A DNA stretch of 64,000 nt, taken from positions 1,854,001 through 1,918,000 of the forward strand of contig NC_056533.1 in the NCBI RefSeq assembly GCF_910596095.1, given 5' to 3'. Shown one piece after another: positions 12,194-22,645 of this stretch (positions within the stretch are counted from its first letter, which is position 1; the number at the start of each line of letters is the position of its first letter). The translations under genes and the position numbers were made by a program. Under the pieces are notes generated by a model that had not been told where the DNA came from, did not search any database, and was given only the letters and a program-made list of their open reading frames with translations. The DNA is from Thunnus maccoyii. Taxonomy: Eukaryota; Chordata; Actinopteri; Scombriformes; Scombridae.

Positions 12194-15100
12194 GGCAGAA
12201 AATAAAATATAAAGTAATGTGTTTAAAAAAAAAAAGTCTTCTTAATGACCATTAAACAATAGAGACTGGAGCCAAAATATCAAATTTAACAGAATCTATT
12301 TTCTTGTACAAGAAGGAGCGTTTCACAATGCAACACAGAGGATTAGGTTACAAAGAAAAAGGCTCCCAGTGGAGCGCCTACAACAGAATTTTATACATCT
12401 TGAGTGGGCGTTAGAGTTCTTTTCTTAATCTATCAAAATACAGACTTATAGATAACGTCATGTCTGTTTTCACTTCTCCTGTCCAGGAGCCATCTTGCCC
12501 AACTGATCCCCAGATGACACGTCTCACCCTGTCTCCAACAAATTCTAATTCTACATCTTCCTCTTTACAAATACTGAACTTCCTTTAACCTTAGCTGATA
12601 AATCTGCTGATGTTGCAGAGTTGCAGTACAAAACAGGAACAATTCATCATAATCTAGATAAAATAATAACACTCATACATAGTGCAATCACTATTTTTAT
12701 AACATAATGCAATTAGCAAAAGACAAAGGGGGTTTGGTGTTGCCAACTTTAAAAGATTACTACTATGCGGCTCAATTAAGACCCTTGGTGTGCCTTTATA
12801 ATCCACAGTTCATGGCAAGATGGAAGGAAATAGAGGATGGTAAATCTATCGCACCACCAGTACAAACCATAATTGCACACAGTAAATTGATGGACACCCT
12901 TGTGGATAAAAGTAGCTCTTAACACCTGGCAGAAAGTAGTTAAAAAAATACAACCTGTTTCGAGTCACTTAAAAAGATTATGGATTGGAAAATCAAGATT
13001 TTTTTTTTTAGATATTTACAAATGAGACACGGGTTAAATGAAATCATGACAGAGGGGTAGAAAAAGCAGATGAAGGTATACTGAATATATTTATGTCAAT
13101 TTACAAATTAGGCAGTGGATATAAAATAATATCCAGATGATACAAAAGTCTCCAGAACTCTTTAAAGGCAAACATGTTAAAAATAAATGGGAAAGAGAGG
13201 GAGGAATGATAATATCTGAGGACGAGTGGGGAAATATATGTAAAATCACAATGGAGAACTACATATTCGCACTGCTGGAGGGAATTTGGGTGGAAAAATG
13301 TCATGAGATTTTTCGTCACTCCCGCCCAGAAGAGAGATATCAAGGTGATGGAATGAACTGCTGGAGGCTTTGTGGAGCAAATGAAGGCAACCATTATCAG
13401 TTATTTTGGGACTGGCCCAAAAATCACATCCTACTGGCGGGAAATTCATAAATGCTTGGAAACAGTATTTCACATCATTTTTCCATTTGATGCTCTGACA
13501 ATGTATATATGTGTACTGTCATACAGAATATCCAGACAAAGGCAGATAAATACCTAATGAGAATATGACTTATTGGAGGGGAAAAAAGCCTTGACTGGGC
13601 AGTGGTAGCAACCAGATGCTCCATCACTAGAAGACTGGTTCAAAATTATTTATGAAATTTACATAATGGAAAGAATAAGATTTTCTATAAAAATGGAAAT
13701 TTTGTAGGGGGAATGTGGTTAAAATGGATGAAGTACATGAGCTCACGGAGACCTGACCTGATTTAATGGAAACTGCCATCTCTAATAGACTACTGCAGAG
13801 ACTGAGATATAAGGAGAGGATCTCCATGGATTTATGAGTGTGTGACATTGTTTGTACAAATGTTCATAGTTAGTTATTTAAAGTAAAATGAAAGGGAGAG
13901 TAACAGAAGGAAGACAAGATGTATTTATGTAAATGGGATTTATGTACTCAAATATCTTACAAACCTGGACTGTGAATGACCTCCCTAATAAAAAGACAAT
14001 TAAAAAATAAAAGAGGAAGGTATCATGCTTCATATTGCAATTTAATTTAACAATAATTGAGCATTGAACATTTTATATATATTTAACATTGGACATCTTA
14101 AATGTTGTTTTCATTTAAGACCATGGGCAAAAGTTCCTTTTCCTTGTTCCTTGCTGTAAGTGTTACAGAATTTCTTTTTTTTTTTTTTTTGCTGATCCTA
14201 AAAATGATCCGATCCGTGACTCAAATCCGTAATGCGATCTGACTCGTGAGTTTTGTGATCCGTTGCACCCCTACTGTTAACATGTCAGCTTTGTAGACTA
14301 TATTTTATATGTCGTGCACAAAGATCAGAGTGTGTAAGTCATGTATTCGATACATGCATTAATACTTTTAGATCTGTGAATGTTTTTAGTGTTCAGTCTT
14401 TCTGGTGTTCAGCACTGATCTGAACCTGTATCACATTATAAGCTTTGTGCTACTTTATATATTTCTGTATACTAAGAAAATACACAGGAAACACATGTAA
14501 ATCATGTGATATGTTGTCTGTTTTTGATGCATGACACCCCCCCACGTCTCTCTCTCTCCCCTTGGTTTCCTGTCAACTCTCTCCACTGTCCCTACTGTAT
14601 AATAAATGCACAAAAATGTCCTAAAAAAAATATCAAAACAATAACATCTGTATGTTTCCTGTTTGTCTTTCTCTAGATTCCAGTTGCGTGCAAGTCCTGC
14701 CCGTGTGGTTATGTGTTTATTAGCAGAAAACTCCTAAATGCCAAGGTAAATGAGCGCTCTTCTCCAACCATAGCAGGTAAGGTTCAGCTTACATATAAAA
14801 GCTTCTCACTCATGTCTGAAAATGTAGTTGGACCTTGTGTTTAAAGGTGTACTATGCAGGAATTGTCAGTCGGTGTTTTGTAAACACACAGCGTTCGAAG
14901 TTGGTCCCTCCTCCTCGGCAGAGAGAGAGAGACGGTTAAGTGAGCTAGAGAATGAATGGAGAGAGCGAGCGGTGCTGGCGAGAACAAAGCTGTGAATCAG
15001 TAATAAAACATTATTTTCTGATTGTTTCGCAGCTGTTACGATCTAAAGCACAAAGTCTCAAACAACAAATCAATGACAGGCAGAGAGTTAAGTGTCTGCA

Positions 15101-18100
15101 GATAAAAACACCGCCACACACTTGTAGTGAGTCATAATGACGATTGAGAGGGATTACTTTTGTATGAGTCTATATATATATATATTGTTTTTTTTTTTTT
15201 AGGAAAAGTCTCCACAGTATACCTTTTTTATAATGTTTGCTTGATTCTTCCGAATGTATATTGTGCAAAGTAATATTAGCTCTGTTGCATCTTGCAGTAC
15301 TGTCATTTATTTTCTAATATACCATGTATATTTTCTAACCGGAGAAGTGCCGGCTCATTAGAATAGGTACCTGCTCTCCTACATCTCTGTCTAACTGTGT
15401 CTCTGCAGCACTGTCACTTCTCATTACACACACTACTTAATGCAAATACACAAACTTGCATTCAAATTCAGAAATGATGTCGAGCATGTTTTGTTTCTTC
15501 AAAATATGACGCGTACCATTCAGCGGCATACGCTAGTAAGTAAGTAAAATATCTGACAATCTTCCTTCCAGTTGCCACGGCGTCAACTATGCTTCATCGG
15601 GACAGCAGACCCTCATTCACCACCAACTGTAGTGTATGTGTGCGCCATGCAGGGCGAACTCGCCCTTTATCAAGTGCTTTGGTTATATTTCTAGCGTTGT
15701 CTCACAACACCACATGAACCTCGGTCTTGTCTTTGTCCCACTGTTGTAACGTAGTGTCAGATGTGGCTGGCAGCAGTGTGGGACTTAGTGTCGCTGGAAA
15801 TCTTCATCCACCCGCTGAGCAGTCAGGCATCAACATTGACATCAAGCTTACATTAGATGTCAAATGTCTGTTCTAAAACTGATTGATGCTTTGCAGTTGG
15901 CTTGCAGGCTCTATGTGTGGAATGAACCAATGTTAAACAACTCTGGTACCGCAACGTCCAAGAAGTATCGCCTACTCGGTGTTGTGTATTTTGGGCTCAG
16001 ATCATTTTTCAAATTTCTGAAAGCTCTGTCCTCCACTATGGTAAATGTCTGGTCATCAAGTGCCATGAATTCCTTATATTCCTTATAATGGCTTTGGTCT
16101 TTTCATTACTGATGCCAGTGGTAGAAAGCAGAGGCTGCTGACTTGTAGCTGGCTCTGTGCTCTCACTAGCTTTTTTTTTTTTTTTTTTTTTAGCTGTTTT
16201 TGCCTTTGCTTCTTCAAATTGGGCATGTTCACTGGGGTGATGGGTTTTTTTTAAAGTGTCTGATTAAGTTAGTTGTTCCAAATGTTTTCAGTGATGTTCC
16301 TCCACAGCTTATTCTGGACTCACAGCTTTGAGTCGTCTTCACTCGTGCTCATAACATGTTATTGATCAGCAGGAGGTTGAACTTTTTCCCCCGGGCCCTG
16401 GTGATGATGGAAGAAAAGCGTAAACATTAGAAAAGACAACGGTGACTGAGGAAATTTAGGGAAACGTTTAACTCATAGCAGGGTGCGTGAGAGTTATAGT
16501 AACTTACAGGGCTCAAAACTTTAACTTTTTCACCACCTTCCAAAAACTGTCCCAAAGCATATTTGTGTATATTTGGTTCCTGCGTTGATGAATCTGCAGA
16601 TATGGAGCACGGACACAAGATGCAGCCAGTTTAATTTTCCCCGTACGGCCCTGGTGAGAGACGGGCTCAGGGAGACTCTCTTATCTTTTTAACATTTATT
16701 TTTTGTTTTTCAGTTGATTTATATTTAGAGTTCAAGGAAATCCACTGTTAAAAAGAAGTTTTTTCAATAAATGCATGATGTTTCCAAAGTCATTGAGTAA
16801 TCATGTTAAATAATCCTGATCTCTGTATTGACCAAAATAATCATGATCATGATTTTTGCCATAATGGAGCAACCCTATCACCCTCTGTGCCACTGTGTAC
16901 AACGTGCATGTTGTGTGTGTGTGTGTGTGTGTGTGTTTGTGTATGTGTGTGGCTGTGATGTTACTCTCTGTGCTGCTGTGTGTGTGTGTGTGTGCATCGT
17001 GAACCATGGTGCGGCACATGTGTGTAAATTTTCACGATCGGCCAAAAATCAGATATATAAGACTGATGGGGCTGGTCACCAGTTATATCCGATCAGCTGC
17101 AAACCAGCTAATTTCCATCAGTGGCCAATGGATCGGTGCATCTCTATTTTAAATCAATAAAATTCATCCTACATTCAAAAACCCATGAAGACGAACTGAA
17201 AACATGTTTTTAACAATTACAAAACTTGACCTTGACCACTGCATTTGCAGGAATATTTTAATCCATTCAAAAAAAAAAAAAATTCATCAAGGTTATAGCA
17301 CAGTACTTTCAACAACGCCAAGTTCATGCCTTGTCCTTTCCTCATGCGGACACATGCAGAGATGTGACCATATACAATAAAACAAGAGGTTAAAAGCTCA
17401 TTTAACACGTCAGAATTAAATCCCCCAACACTCCTCTCAGTACTGTGGATACTCGGCCAGACGTGCCAATACACTTAATGTCATTCTTGCAAGTCACTGT
17501 TTTAATTTAGCTTTCTAGCTTAGCACACACATAATAGCACAACATGCTGTCATCATAAAAATAAACATGCTTCAGTATATGCCTACTTGCCAGACTAATC
17601 AAACAGTCTGCTTTATGACAGACTTCTGTCTTCTTTTTCTTGCTCTCCTGTTGAGGGCTCATCCGCGGGGTGTTGTGCCTCTTTTACCTACATTTCTGCA
17701 AATCTCAGCAGGGACGGAGGAAACATCTGGTCCATTTACTGCATCATCACATAGCCTAGACGCCGTCTCATCTCTACTGTCATGCAAGTGCTGACAGTAA
17801 AAGTTTTCTTTCTTTTTTTTTTTTTTTAAGGCTATTTTTATTTTAGATATTTTATTTGGTCTGTGGGTGAAGCAGCATAAATCACTATGAGGGGGATATA
17901 TTTTTGTCACCACCAGGGATAAAATTAACTCAGCAGAAGGGATATATAGACCAAAGGAGGAGAAATCCCCCCCGCCCCCCCCGGCAAATCACACCCTGTT
18001 TAAACCTTAAAACTGCGGAAAGACCTGAAGATGACAGTTCTTCCCATCCAGTCTGATGGAGCCAGAAAGAACAGGATAAACTGCCCAAAGCTTGTAGAAA

Positions 18101-21100
18101 CTTACCCAAGAAGACTCAAAGCTGTAATTGCTGCCAAAGGGAATTCTACAAAGTACTGAATCAAGGGTCTGAATACTTACATAAATGAGAGATTTCAGTT
18201 TTGAATTTTTAATAAATTTGCAAACATTTCTAAAAACATGTTTTCACTTTGTCATTATGGGTTATTGAGTTTAAATTGATTAGCAAAATGGCAGTTTGAC
18301 CCATTTAAAATTAAATCTACAGCAAGTGAAGTGAAGGGGGGATGAATACTTTCTGAATCCACTGTAAAAAGATATGAACCTCTTAACATCCATCCACTGG
18401 TGACCTGCTTATGCCAGTTGTAAGGGTTAGCATCAGCAATTGGCACAATTTGGCCAATTTGAAATGATTGGAGAGGTTCGGGGACAGCAGTGACACCACA
18501 AACTAAAAACTCCCTAGCTCCCATAAGGTTAGGCCTAGAGGTCTGGATTATTATACAGGTTGACAAGATGTAGAAGGTTTATGGTGTTCTGCATAGTTCT
18601 GGCATAAAGCATGTTTTAATTATTGTTATTTAAATATAAGTCATGATAGACGAGGACCAAAAACACTTATTTGAACTGATGTAGTTTTGTTTGTGTTTCA
18701 GCCACATACTAAACAAGCACATTTTCAGAAACTAGACGATGTCACTTGTCAAATGAAGCCTAATACATGCATCATGGCCTTAAAGTTCTTCTGTTATGAG
18801 CTTTTCCATTTAGGTATGCCAAATAGGCGAAAATTCTATAAAAAGGGTGGATGTTAAGGGGTTAAACATCGGCAAGGTTCAGGAGTAATTATTAAAGAAA
18901 ATACTCAGCTGTATCTACGCTAACTACACGGACTTGTACAGTTGACTTGAGCTCCACATTAACAGAAGCTTTTTTTTTTTTATTATTTCTGCATAGCTGT
19001 ATCCATCTCATCCACACACCTTTTTTGTGGCTTTGGCACAGGAACATGACTTCATTCTTAATTTTTTTTTCTACAAAGCTCTGATTGGCTCGGTTGTTTT
19101 TTTTTAAGCAGTGACACAGCTGTCAATCAGCACAACGCCAGACCTTTTTGAGTTGCTGAACAAATCAGAGATGTAGGTCTAGAAGCAGGCTAACACATAC
19201 ATTATGGTAATATGTTTTTTTTATTCAGACAAGCTGGACTCTAAGCGGAGGAGGACAGAGCGCATTCGTAGAGACCGGATCGACTCTCCTTTAACCAGTG
19301 ACATGGAGAACAGGAGAAGATCCCGGGCCAACAGCCAATCGGATCCAATCCGGAGGGGACGAGGCAGACCAAAAACAGTAGGGCTTAAGAAACAAGAGGA
19401 GGAGAAAGGTAAAAGATGTGATGATTTACAGTTCCATATTATAGGTGTACTCTTGTAATGTCTTATATTAATTTATTGGTTCATTTGACTCTCATGTCTG
19501 TCCATGTCAGCAACATGTGATATTTTTGATTGAATTCTTTGGGATCCTGCTACTTATATTTGTAGCAGGGCTGTTTACAATATTAATGACTATAATACTT
19601 CATCTAGTAGCAGCACATAATGAACCGATTTCGGCAAAACTCCCTCAAATAGTGGTCACATCAGAACAAAAACCCATCAAGTCTCCAAATTAGGAATAAT
19701 TTGCAAACCATTTTCTCATTAAAACCAGATCCTAAAGGTGTTTTCAGACCTCAAGTGGTTGCCATCGTCACCATTGTTCGCCATCGTTTTCAATGCAAAT
19801 GCAATGACAGCCGTGCCACAGAGGTCATGCATAGTAACCACACCTCTTCACCAGCAGTGAACACACAGATCAATGAAGAGGATCATCAGCTTCACCATCA
19901 GCTTCAAAAGTTTGATTATGGACTAATAAACTGCATTTATGACATTAGTTAGCAAGACCTGGTATTGTAATGGTGTCATATTGCTAACCATTCCTTTACA
20001 ATAAGCTACAACCTGTTCTGTTTAGCTACTTGATGAGATTATAGGAGGTGCAGAATCCTGTGGTGTATGGTACAGGCTGGTAGGACTGGAAGTAGCAATT
20101 TAGTAATTTAGTATAAATGGGTTGCATCATACAAGTTAGTTACAATATAGAGTTGAGATCCACTTGCCTGAGCAGATGCAAAGTTATTTCTTATTAACTA
20201 CTTTTCAAAAAGGCCACTAAGAGACTTGGTAGGCTCCTATATGTGACACGTCCATACAAAACCATCCCGAAGTCCAGATGACGTTTTACTGATGTTTTAT
20301 TGAAAAAATAAACAAAAATGAAAGAGTCTGACAAGCAGCTATTGCACAAAAAATATACAAAAAATGCAATCTGACTGTGAAAATAAAGTGATGAACAGAC
20401 GATGGTAATGATAGTAATGATGGTGACGATGGTGACAATGGTGACGGTCAACAGAAAATATCAGGGCTCTGCCAACTCCGTTTGTCCAAAACTCCCGCCA
20501 CCACCTAAGTGAACAGGTTAAATAATAGGAAACCACACCCATGTGTCAAGCAACGTAAGTGACGCAATATATAAACAGAAATAACAACATATTTTGGCTC
20601 CTACAACCATCACTAAGGTTATGGTAACAGATGAAAAGACTGACTATGGAGATGAAATCATTACTCTGCACCAGTGATTTGGTAGCAGTTGTTTTCAGTA
20701 TTTCAGTGGAACTGAATAAAGCGGCGAGTTTGGAGTTTCAACTAACTCGTTACATGGCATCTGTCAGTCTGGAGTAACACTTGAACCTGCCATCACTCAC
20801 TCTCAGCTGGTCCGACAGATGTTGGTGTTATGCACAACGTTACCATTATAGGTGTGCAGGCATGGTGGTATGTGACATCAGATACTACAGATCAGGGGTT
20901 ATCAAAGTCTGATACTGTCCCCACCCCCCACCTTTTTGTACCTTTTTTGCCACGTGTCAAAGCCACTACTGTTGATTAGCAGACCAAATTACAATAACTA
21001 ACTTCTCACTGTTTTCAGAACACTTGTGTGCAACAATTCCTTTTGCCTCCATCTCTCCCTCAGCGCCCCCCTTTAACTCTCAGTAGTCTCATAGTTTGAA

Positions 21101-21384
21101 AACCTCTGCTCCACATTGAACCCAACATTATTAACCCTGTATTCTCAATATGTTTACCCTCCAGCCCACAGTACAGCTCTGTCTCATATTTGCTACACTA
21201 ACTAGAAGTTGGTCCATTCTGTCAATGTTTTGTCTGTGATCGACTCTGTTTAATTGTGTTCACAGAGAAACAAGAGAAGGAAGTGGATATTTACGCCAGT
21301 CTTTCTGATGAGAAGGCCTTTGTGTTTTCGGTGGCCTTGGCTGAGATCAACCGCAAGATCCTAGGTCAAACACTCATCTTATAG
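4077..21384 (+). CDS. C16orf87: C16orf87 homologue (UPF0547 zinc-ribbon protein), 4 coding exons
   Basis: Coding exons are 4077-4142, 14677-14776, 19229-19408 and 21266-21384; together they give 154 aa, the length I recall for the human protein. All introns are GT-AG and phases are consistent. The N-terminus has a zinc ribbon: CPEC (C16, C19) and CKSCPCGY (C27, C30, C32). Two basic clusters follow, [12 protein letters not shown] (61-72) and RRGRGRPK (97-104); the second resembles an AT-hook core and may bind DNA or act as a nuclear signal. A glutamate/lysine-rich helix and the conserved tail ([19 protein letters not shown], 130-148) end the protein. The start was chosen because the 22 residues of exon 1 match the family N-terminus and no in-frame upstream ATG was found. 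The molecular function of this family is not well established. Introns 1 (10.5 kb) and 2 (4.5 kb) are filled largely with transposon remains. The neighbouring gpt2 supports orthology, because the two genes are also adjacent in human. Confidence 0.93.
4143..6893. other. Intron 1 of C16orf87, first part: no gene seen
   Basis: AT-rich sequence with short poly-T runs (5509-5526 and 5682-5699) and scattered non-coding ORFs. I recognise no exon or named repeat here. Confidence 0.5.
6894..7085. mobile_element. hAT-like MITE
   Basis: The ends are imperfect inverted repeats: AGGGCCGTGTGATATGAC at the left, and GGTCATATGGCCCAGCA at the right as read on the + strand. The internal sequence (GACGCAAATCACACTCTTTACAG-like) recurs in the elements at 7575 and 34175. 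No coding capacity. Confidence 0.65.
7429..7450. repeat. (AT)n microsatellite
   Basis: Eleven AT units in intron 1 of C16orf87. Confidence 0.9.
7793..8202. mobile_element. Second hAT-like MITE nested in the 7575-8786 element
   Basis: Begins AGGGATGCACGATATTATCAG, a typical hAT-MITE end, and closes with a degenerate inverse (ATATCGGATATCGGCAAAA...CCAATATCATGC). The host element is continuous across the insertion when compared with the copy near 34.3 kb. Confidence 0.6.
7843..8110 (-). mobile_element. 3' fragment of the RNase H LINE family, nested in the hAT MITE
   Basis: On the minus strand the fragment encodes the end of the LINE ORF ([19 protein letters not shown]...FIRQTG), with one cysteine kept, followed by a 3' UTR containing GGTGGCGATAATGCACCT. 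That 18-mer is also present near 3764-3782 in the LINE at 779-3826. The fragment is 5'-truncated and lacks an obvious GAA tail. Confidence 0.75.
8787..9189. other. Intron 1 sequence, no gene seen
   Basis: Contains small open frames on the minus strand without recognisable domains (for example RHEIGHFI-type stretches). This is probably old repeat sequence. I assign nothing. Confidence 0.35.
9190..9620. repeat. Dispersed repeat, copy A
   Basis: Shares long similarity with 30817-31290, including the stretch CCTCACCAAACTTTGTAGGATGG and the following AAGACAAACATGTT, and further on ATAAGGCCCTAGATTTAGAA and TTTATTTTGTGCCGGTATTTGA. No coding frame. The family is unknown to me. Confidence 0.8.
9985..10090 (-). 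repeat. Module also found, in opposite orientation, at 31408-31493
   Basis: The reverse complement contains TCATTTAGTGTACAAATTCC followed by AATGTCCTTCCAT and ATAGATAAATACACATAGTT, as in 31408-31490. Here it follows copy A in inverted orientation, but in copy B it is direct. Confidence 0.8.
10720..10905 (+). mobile_element. Degenerate LINE reverse-transcriptase fragment (Rex1/CR1-like)
   Basis: With frame changes, the + strand reads [18 protein letters not shown] then AWCPIF and SIIIPV, which resembles the KxTGPDxLxxxxLKxCxxEL ... IIPVPK region of fish CR1/Rex1-type reverse transcriptases. Very short and decayed. Confidence 0.5.
10906..11945. other. Intron 1 sequence, no gene seen
   Basis: No exon, transposase or LINE frame was recognised. 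Confidence 0.45.
11949..12194. repeat. Compound (TG)n / (TATG)n / (TA)n microsatellite
   Basis: About 35 TG units pass into mixed TATG and TA tracts, 245 bp in total. Long open frames here are artefacts of the repeat. Confidence 0.97.
12195..12655. other. Intron 1 sequence of possible retrotransposon origin
   Basis: Non-coding. The composition and the fish-repeat-like stretch CTTGTACAAGAAGGAGCG suggest part of an interspersed repeat, perhaps an LTR fragment, but ends and family cannot be fixed by eye. Confidence 0.3.
12660..14012 (+). mobile_element. 3' end of an L1/Tx1-type LINE, inactivated
   Basis: The frame at 12707-12922 reads [24 protein letters not shown]...[12 protein letters not shown], the conserved C-terminal domain that follows the RT in fish L1/Tx1 elements. 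After stops, 13137-13451 continues with a WEREGG...EEW-like stretch and [22 protein letters not shown], the usual CxxC-H-C finger region. The element ends in an A-rich tail (13986-14012). Reading frames are broken near 12920-13130. Inserted in intron 1 of C16orf87 in the sense direction. Confidence 0.8.
14130..14275. mobile_element. hAT-like element end
   Basis: GTGATCCGTTGCACCCCTAC at 14256-14275 resembles a hAT-type terminal inverted repeat (read GTAGGGGTGCAACGGATCAC from the other strand). The repeated GATCCGATCCGTGACTC context agrees. The other end was not located. Confidence 0.4.
14843..15226. mobile_element. Short TIR element (MITE)
   Basis: Left end AAAGGTGTACTATGCAGGA and right end TCCACAGTATACCTTT form imperfect inverted repeats 384 bp apart. 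The interior includes a GAGAGAGAGACGGTTAAGTGAGC stretch and no transposase. Lies in intron 2, 66 bp after exon 2. Confidence 0.6.
15500..16350 (-). pseudogene. hAT transposase relic
   Basis: On the minus strand, 16250-16200 reads [11 protein letters not shown], the end of a BED-type zinc finger. About 16045-15905 reads [20 protein letters not shown] and on to [14 protein letters not shown], the conserved region after the BED finger in Ac/hAT transposases. A poly-T run (16172-16191) interrupts it. Downstream frames are broken and no DDE catalytic core could be read. Confidence 0.7.
16840..17160. mobile_element. hAT-family end with embedded TG repeats
   Basis: GATCGGTGCATCTCTATTTT at 17131-17150 matches the usual TATCGGTGCATCYCT hAT-MITE end. 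16880-17030 also resembles 27350-27450 (CGTGAACCATRGTGYGGC). This may be the terminal part of the same hAT copy as 15500-16350. Confidence 0.45.
17161..18002. other. Intron 2 sequence, no gene seen
   Basis: No coding exon was recognised; includes short poly-A/T tracts near 17270 and 17815. Confidence 0.45.
18003..18364 (+). mobile_element. 3' part of a Tc1-like transposon
   Basis: Begins in the degenerate transposase C-terminal region (GAAAGACCTGAAGATGAC; ACCCAAGAAGACTCAAAGCT) and runs through the AAGGGTCTGAATACTTACAT stretch to the terminal GAATACTTTCTGAATCCACTG followed by TA. This is the right end of a fish/salmonid-type Tc1 element. Confidence 0.85.
18937..18968 (+). repeat. Copy 1 of a perfect 32-bp repeat (intron 2)
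   Basis: Begins TACAGTTGACTTGAGCTC and ends CACATTAACAGAAG. It is identical over all 32 bases to 21641-21672 in the 3' UTR of the same gene; the flanks differ on both sides. Confidence 0.95.
19409..21265. other. Intron 3 of C16orf87, no gene seen
   Basis: Contains CATCGTCACCATTG-type trinucleotide-like stretches (19765-19790 and, inverted, 20400-20445) and an A-rich segment at 20290-20400 that may be a retro-element tail on the minus strand. No exon was recognised. Confidence 0.4.
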
Positions 21385-21640
21385 ACTAAAGGCTGAATAA
21401 CTGAGAAACCCAGCACAGAGGACCTATCATAGGAAAACTACCAAATGGCAAGAGGATGACCAAAGAGGCCAGAACTGGCTGAAGCTGAACTTTGACCGGG
21501 ATGTGTTTCCATTTGGGTGACTGAACGAGATTCAGAAAACTGCTGAAAATGAAACGAGTTTAATTTTAGGAGAGTGAGAGACTGAACAAATAATACACTC
21601 ATCTTATTTGAAATAAACGGACCGCTATCAAGTGAATGTC

Positions 21641-21672
21641 TACAGTTGACTTGAGCTCCACATTAACAGAAG
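21641..21672 (+). repeat. Copy 2 of the perfect 32-bp repeat (3' UTR)
   Basis: Same sequence as 18937-18968, located 257 bases after the stop codon and before the polyadenylation signal. Confidence 0.95.
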
Positions 21673-21758
21673 GAACCAAGACATTATCAACCAAGTGTTA
21701 TCTTGTCAACTGATGATGCCTTTGTTATTCAGACTTAAAAACCAGTTGTTGAAAATGC

Positions 21759-21764
21759 AATAAA
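21759..21764 (+). promoter_or_regulatory. Polyadenylation signal AATAAA of C16orf87
   Basis: First canonical AATAAA with a plausible downstream T/GT-rich stretch after the stop (375 bases downstream), giving a short 3' UTR. Confidence 0.6.
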
Positions 21765-22645
21765 AGATTTTTGGGATTGCCATTGATAAGTGATCTAACA
21801 GAATAGTTGAGTGCATAGAGCATCCTGGTAGAGTTCAAACTTACACTTCACTGAGCAAGTCAAGCATTACCAGCTCCAGTACTGGGACAGACAAGAAAAA
21901 ATATTATCCTTTTATTACTGTGTTCAATACATGCCATGCATTTAGTAGATAGTCTCATTCATGTTCCAAGAGAGATGAAATGAATCTTAAATAAGCTGAC
22001 CTGACATAGTCTATAATCTAACGATTTGTGGCAGTGTTTTAGGTGCTATACAGTCAAATTGTGTTTGACTCTTTACTAAAGGACTGCACCAAGGTTTCGA
22101 ACCGCCTAAACAGAAGAACAGCGGCACCACTGACCACTGTGTGTCTGGTCTCATATTTATTTTAAGCCGTTCCTGTTTTAGAGGTGCAAACTATGGGAGG
22201 AGGGACTGGAAATTGCTACAAATACCCTCAGCAGCTTATTAATCACTGCATACTGACCACTGCAGTTGAAGAACCAGTGTCTGACACTTAATGTCTGGGA
22301 GAAGCAAGTGTAAAAATCTGTGCCACAGCTTTATAGCAGAGAGTGACAGACAGAGAAACACAAATTAAAAGATGCCTTATAAAGTTCTTTTTACTGACGC
22401 TAACTATTCAGCATCATAACACAAGACAAAAGAGCGACAATGAAACAACCAGGTATTTCCTCTCTGTTTCCTCATTGTGCTTATTTTCCTGACTTTTAAT
22501 GTTTCACAGCAGTTCCAGCCCAGTTTGATATAATTGTAACAACCAGTAATTAAGTGGGCTTGCAGAAGCGAGCAAGTCAGAGGAGTTGAAAAGTTTTCAG
22601 TCATGATGTCTTTGTTTTGCTTGCTATTCAATACTTCCCATCATA
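21765..22645. other. Intergenic, no gene seen
   Basis: No exon or named element was recognised. Confidence 0.5.

Noticed and set aside
11949..12255. Long open frames of repeating Cys-Val or Tyr-Ile residues
   Set aside because: They are translations of TG/TA microsatellites in all frames, not proteins. The same applies to 41294-41610, 49144-49481 and 32481-32730.
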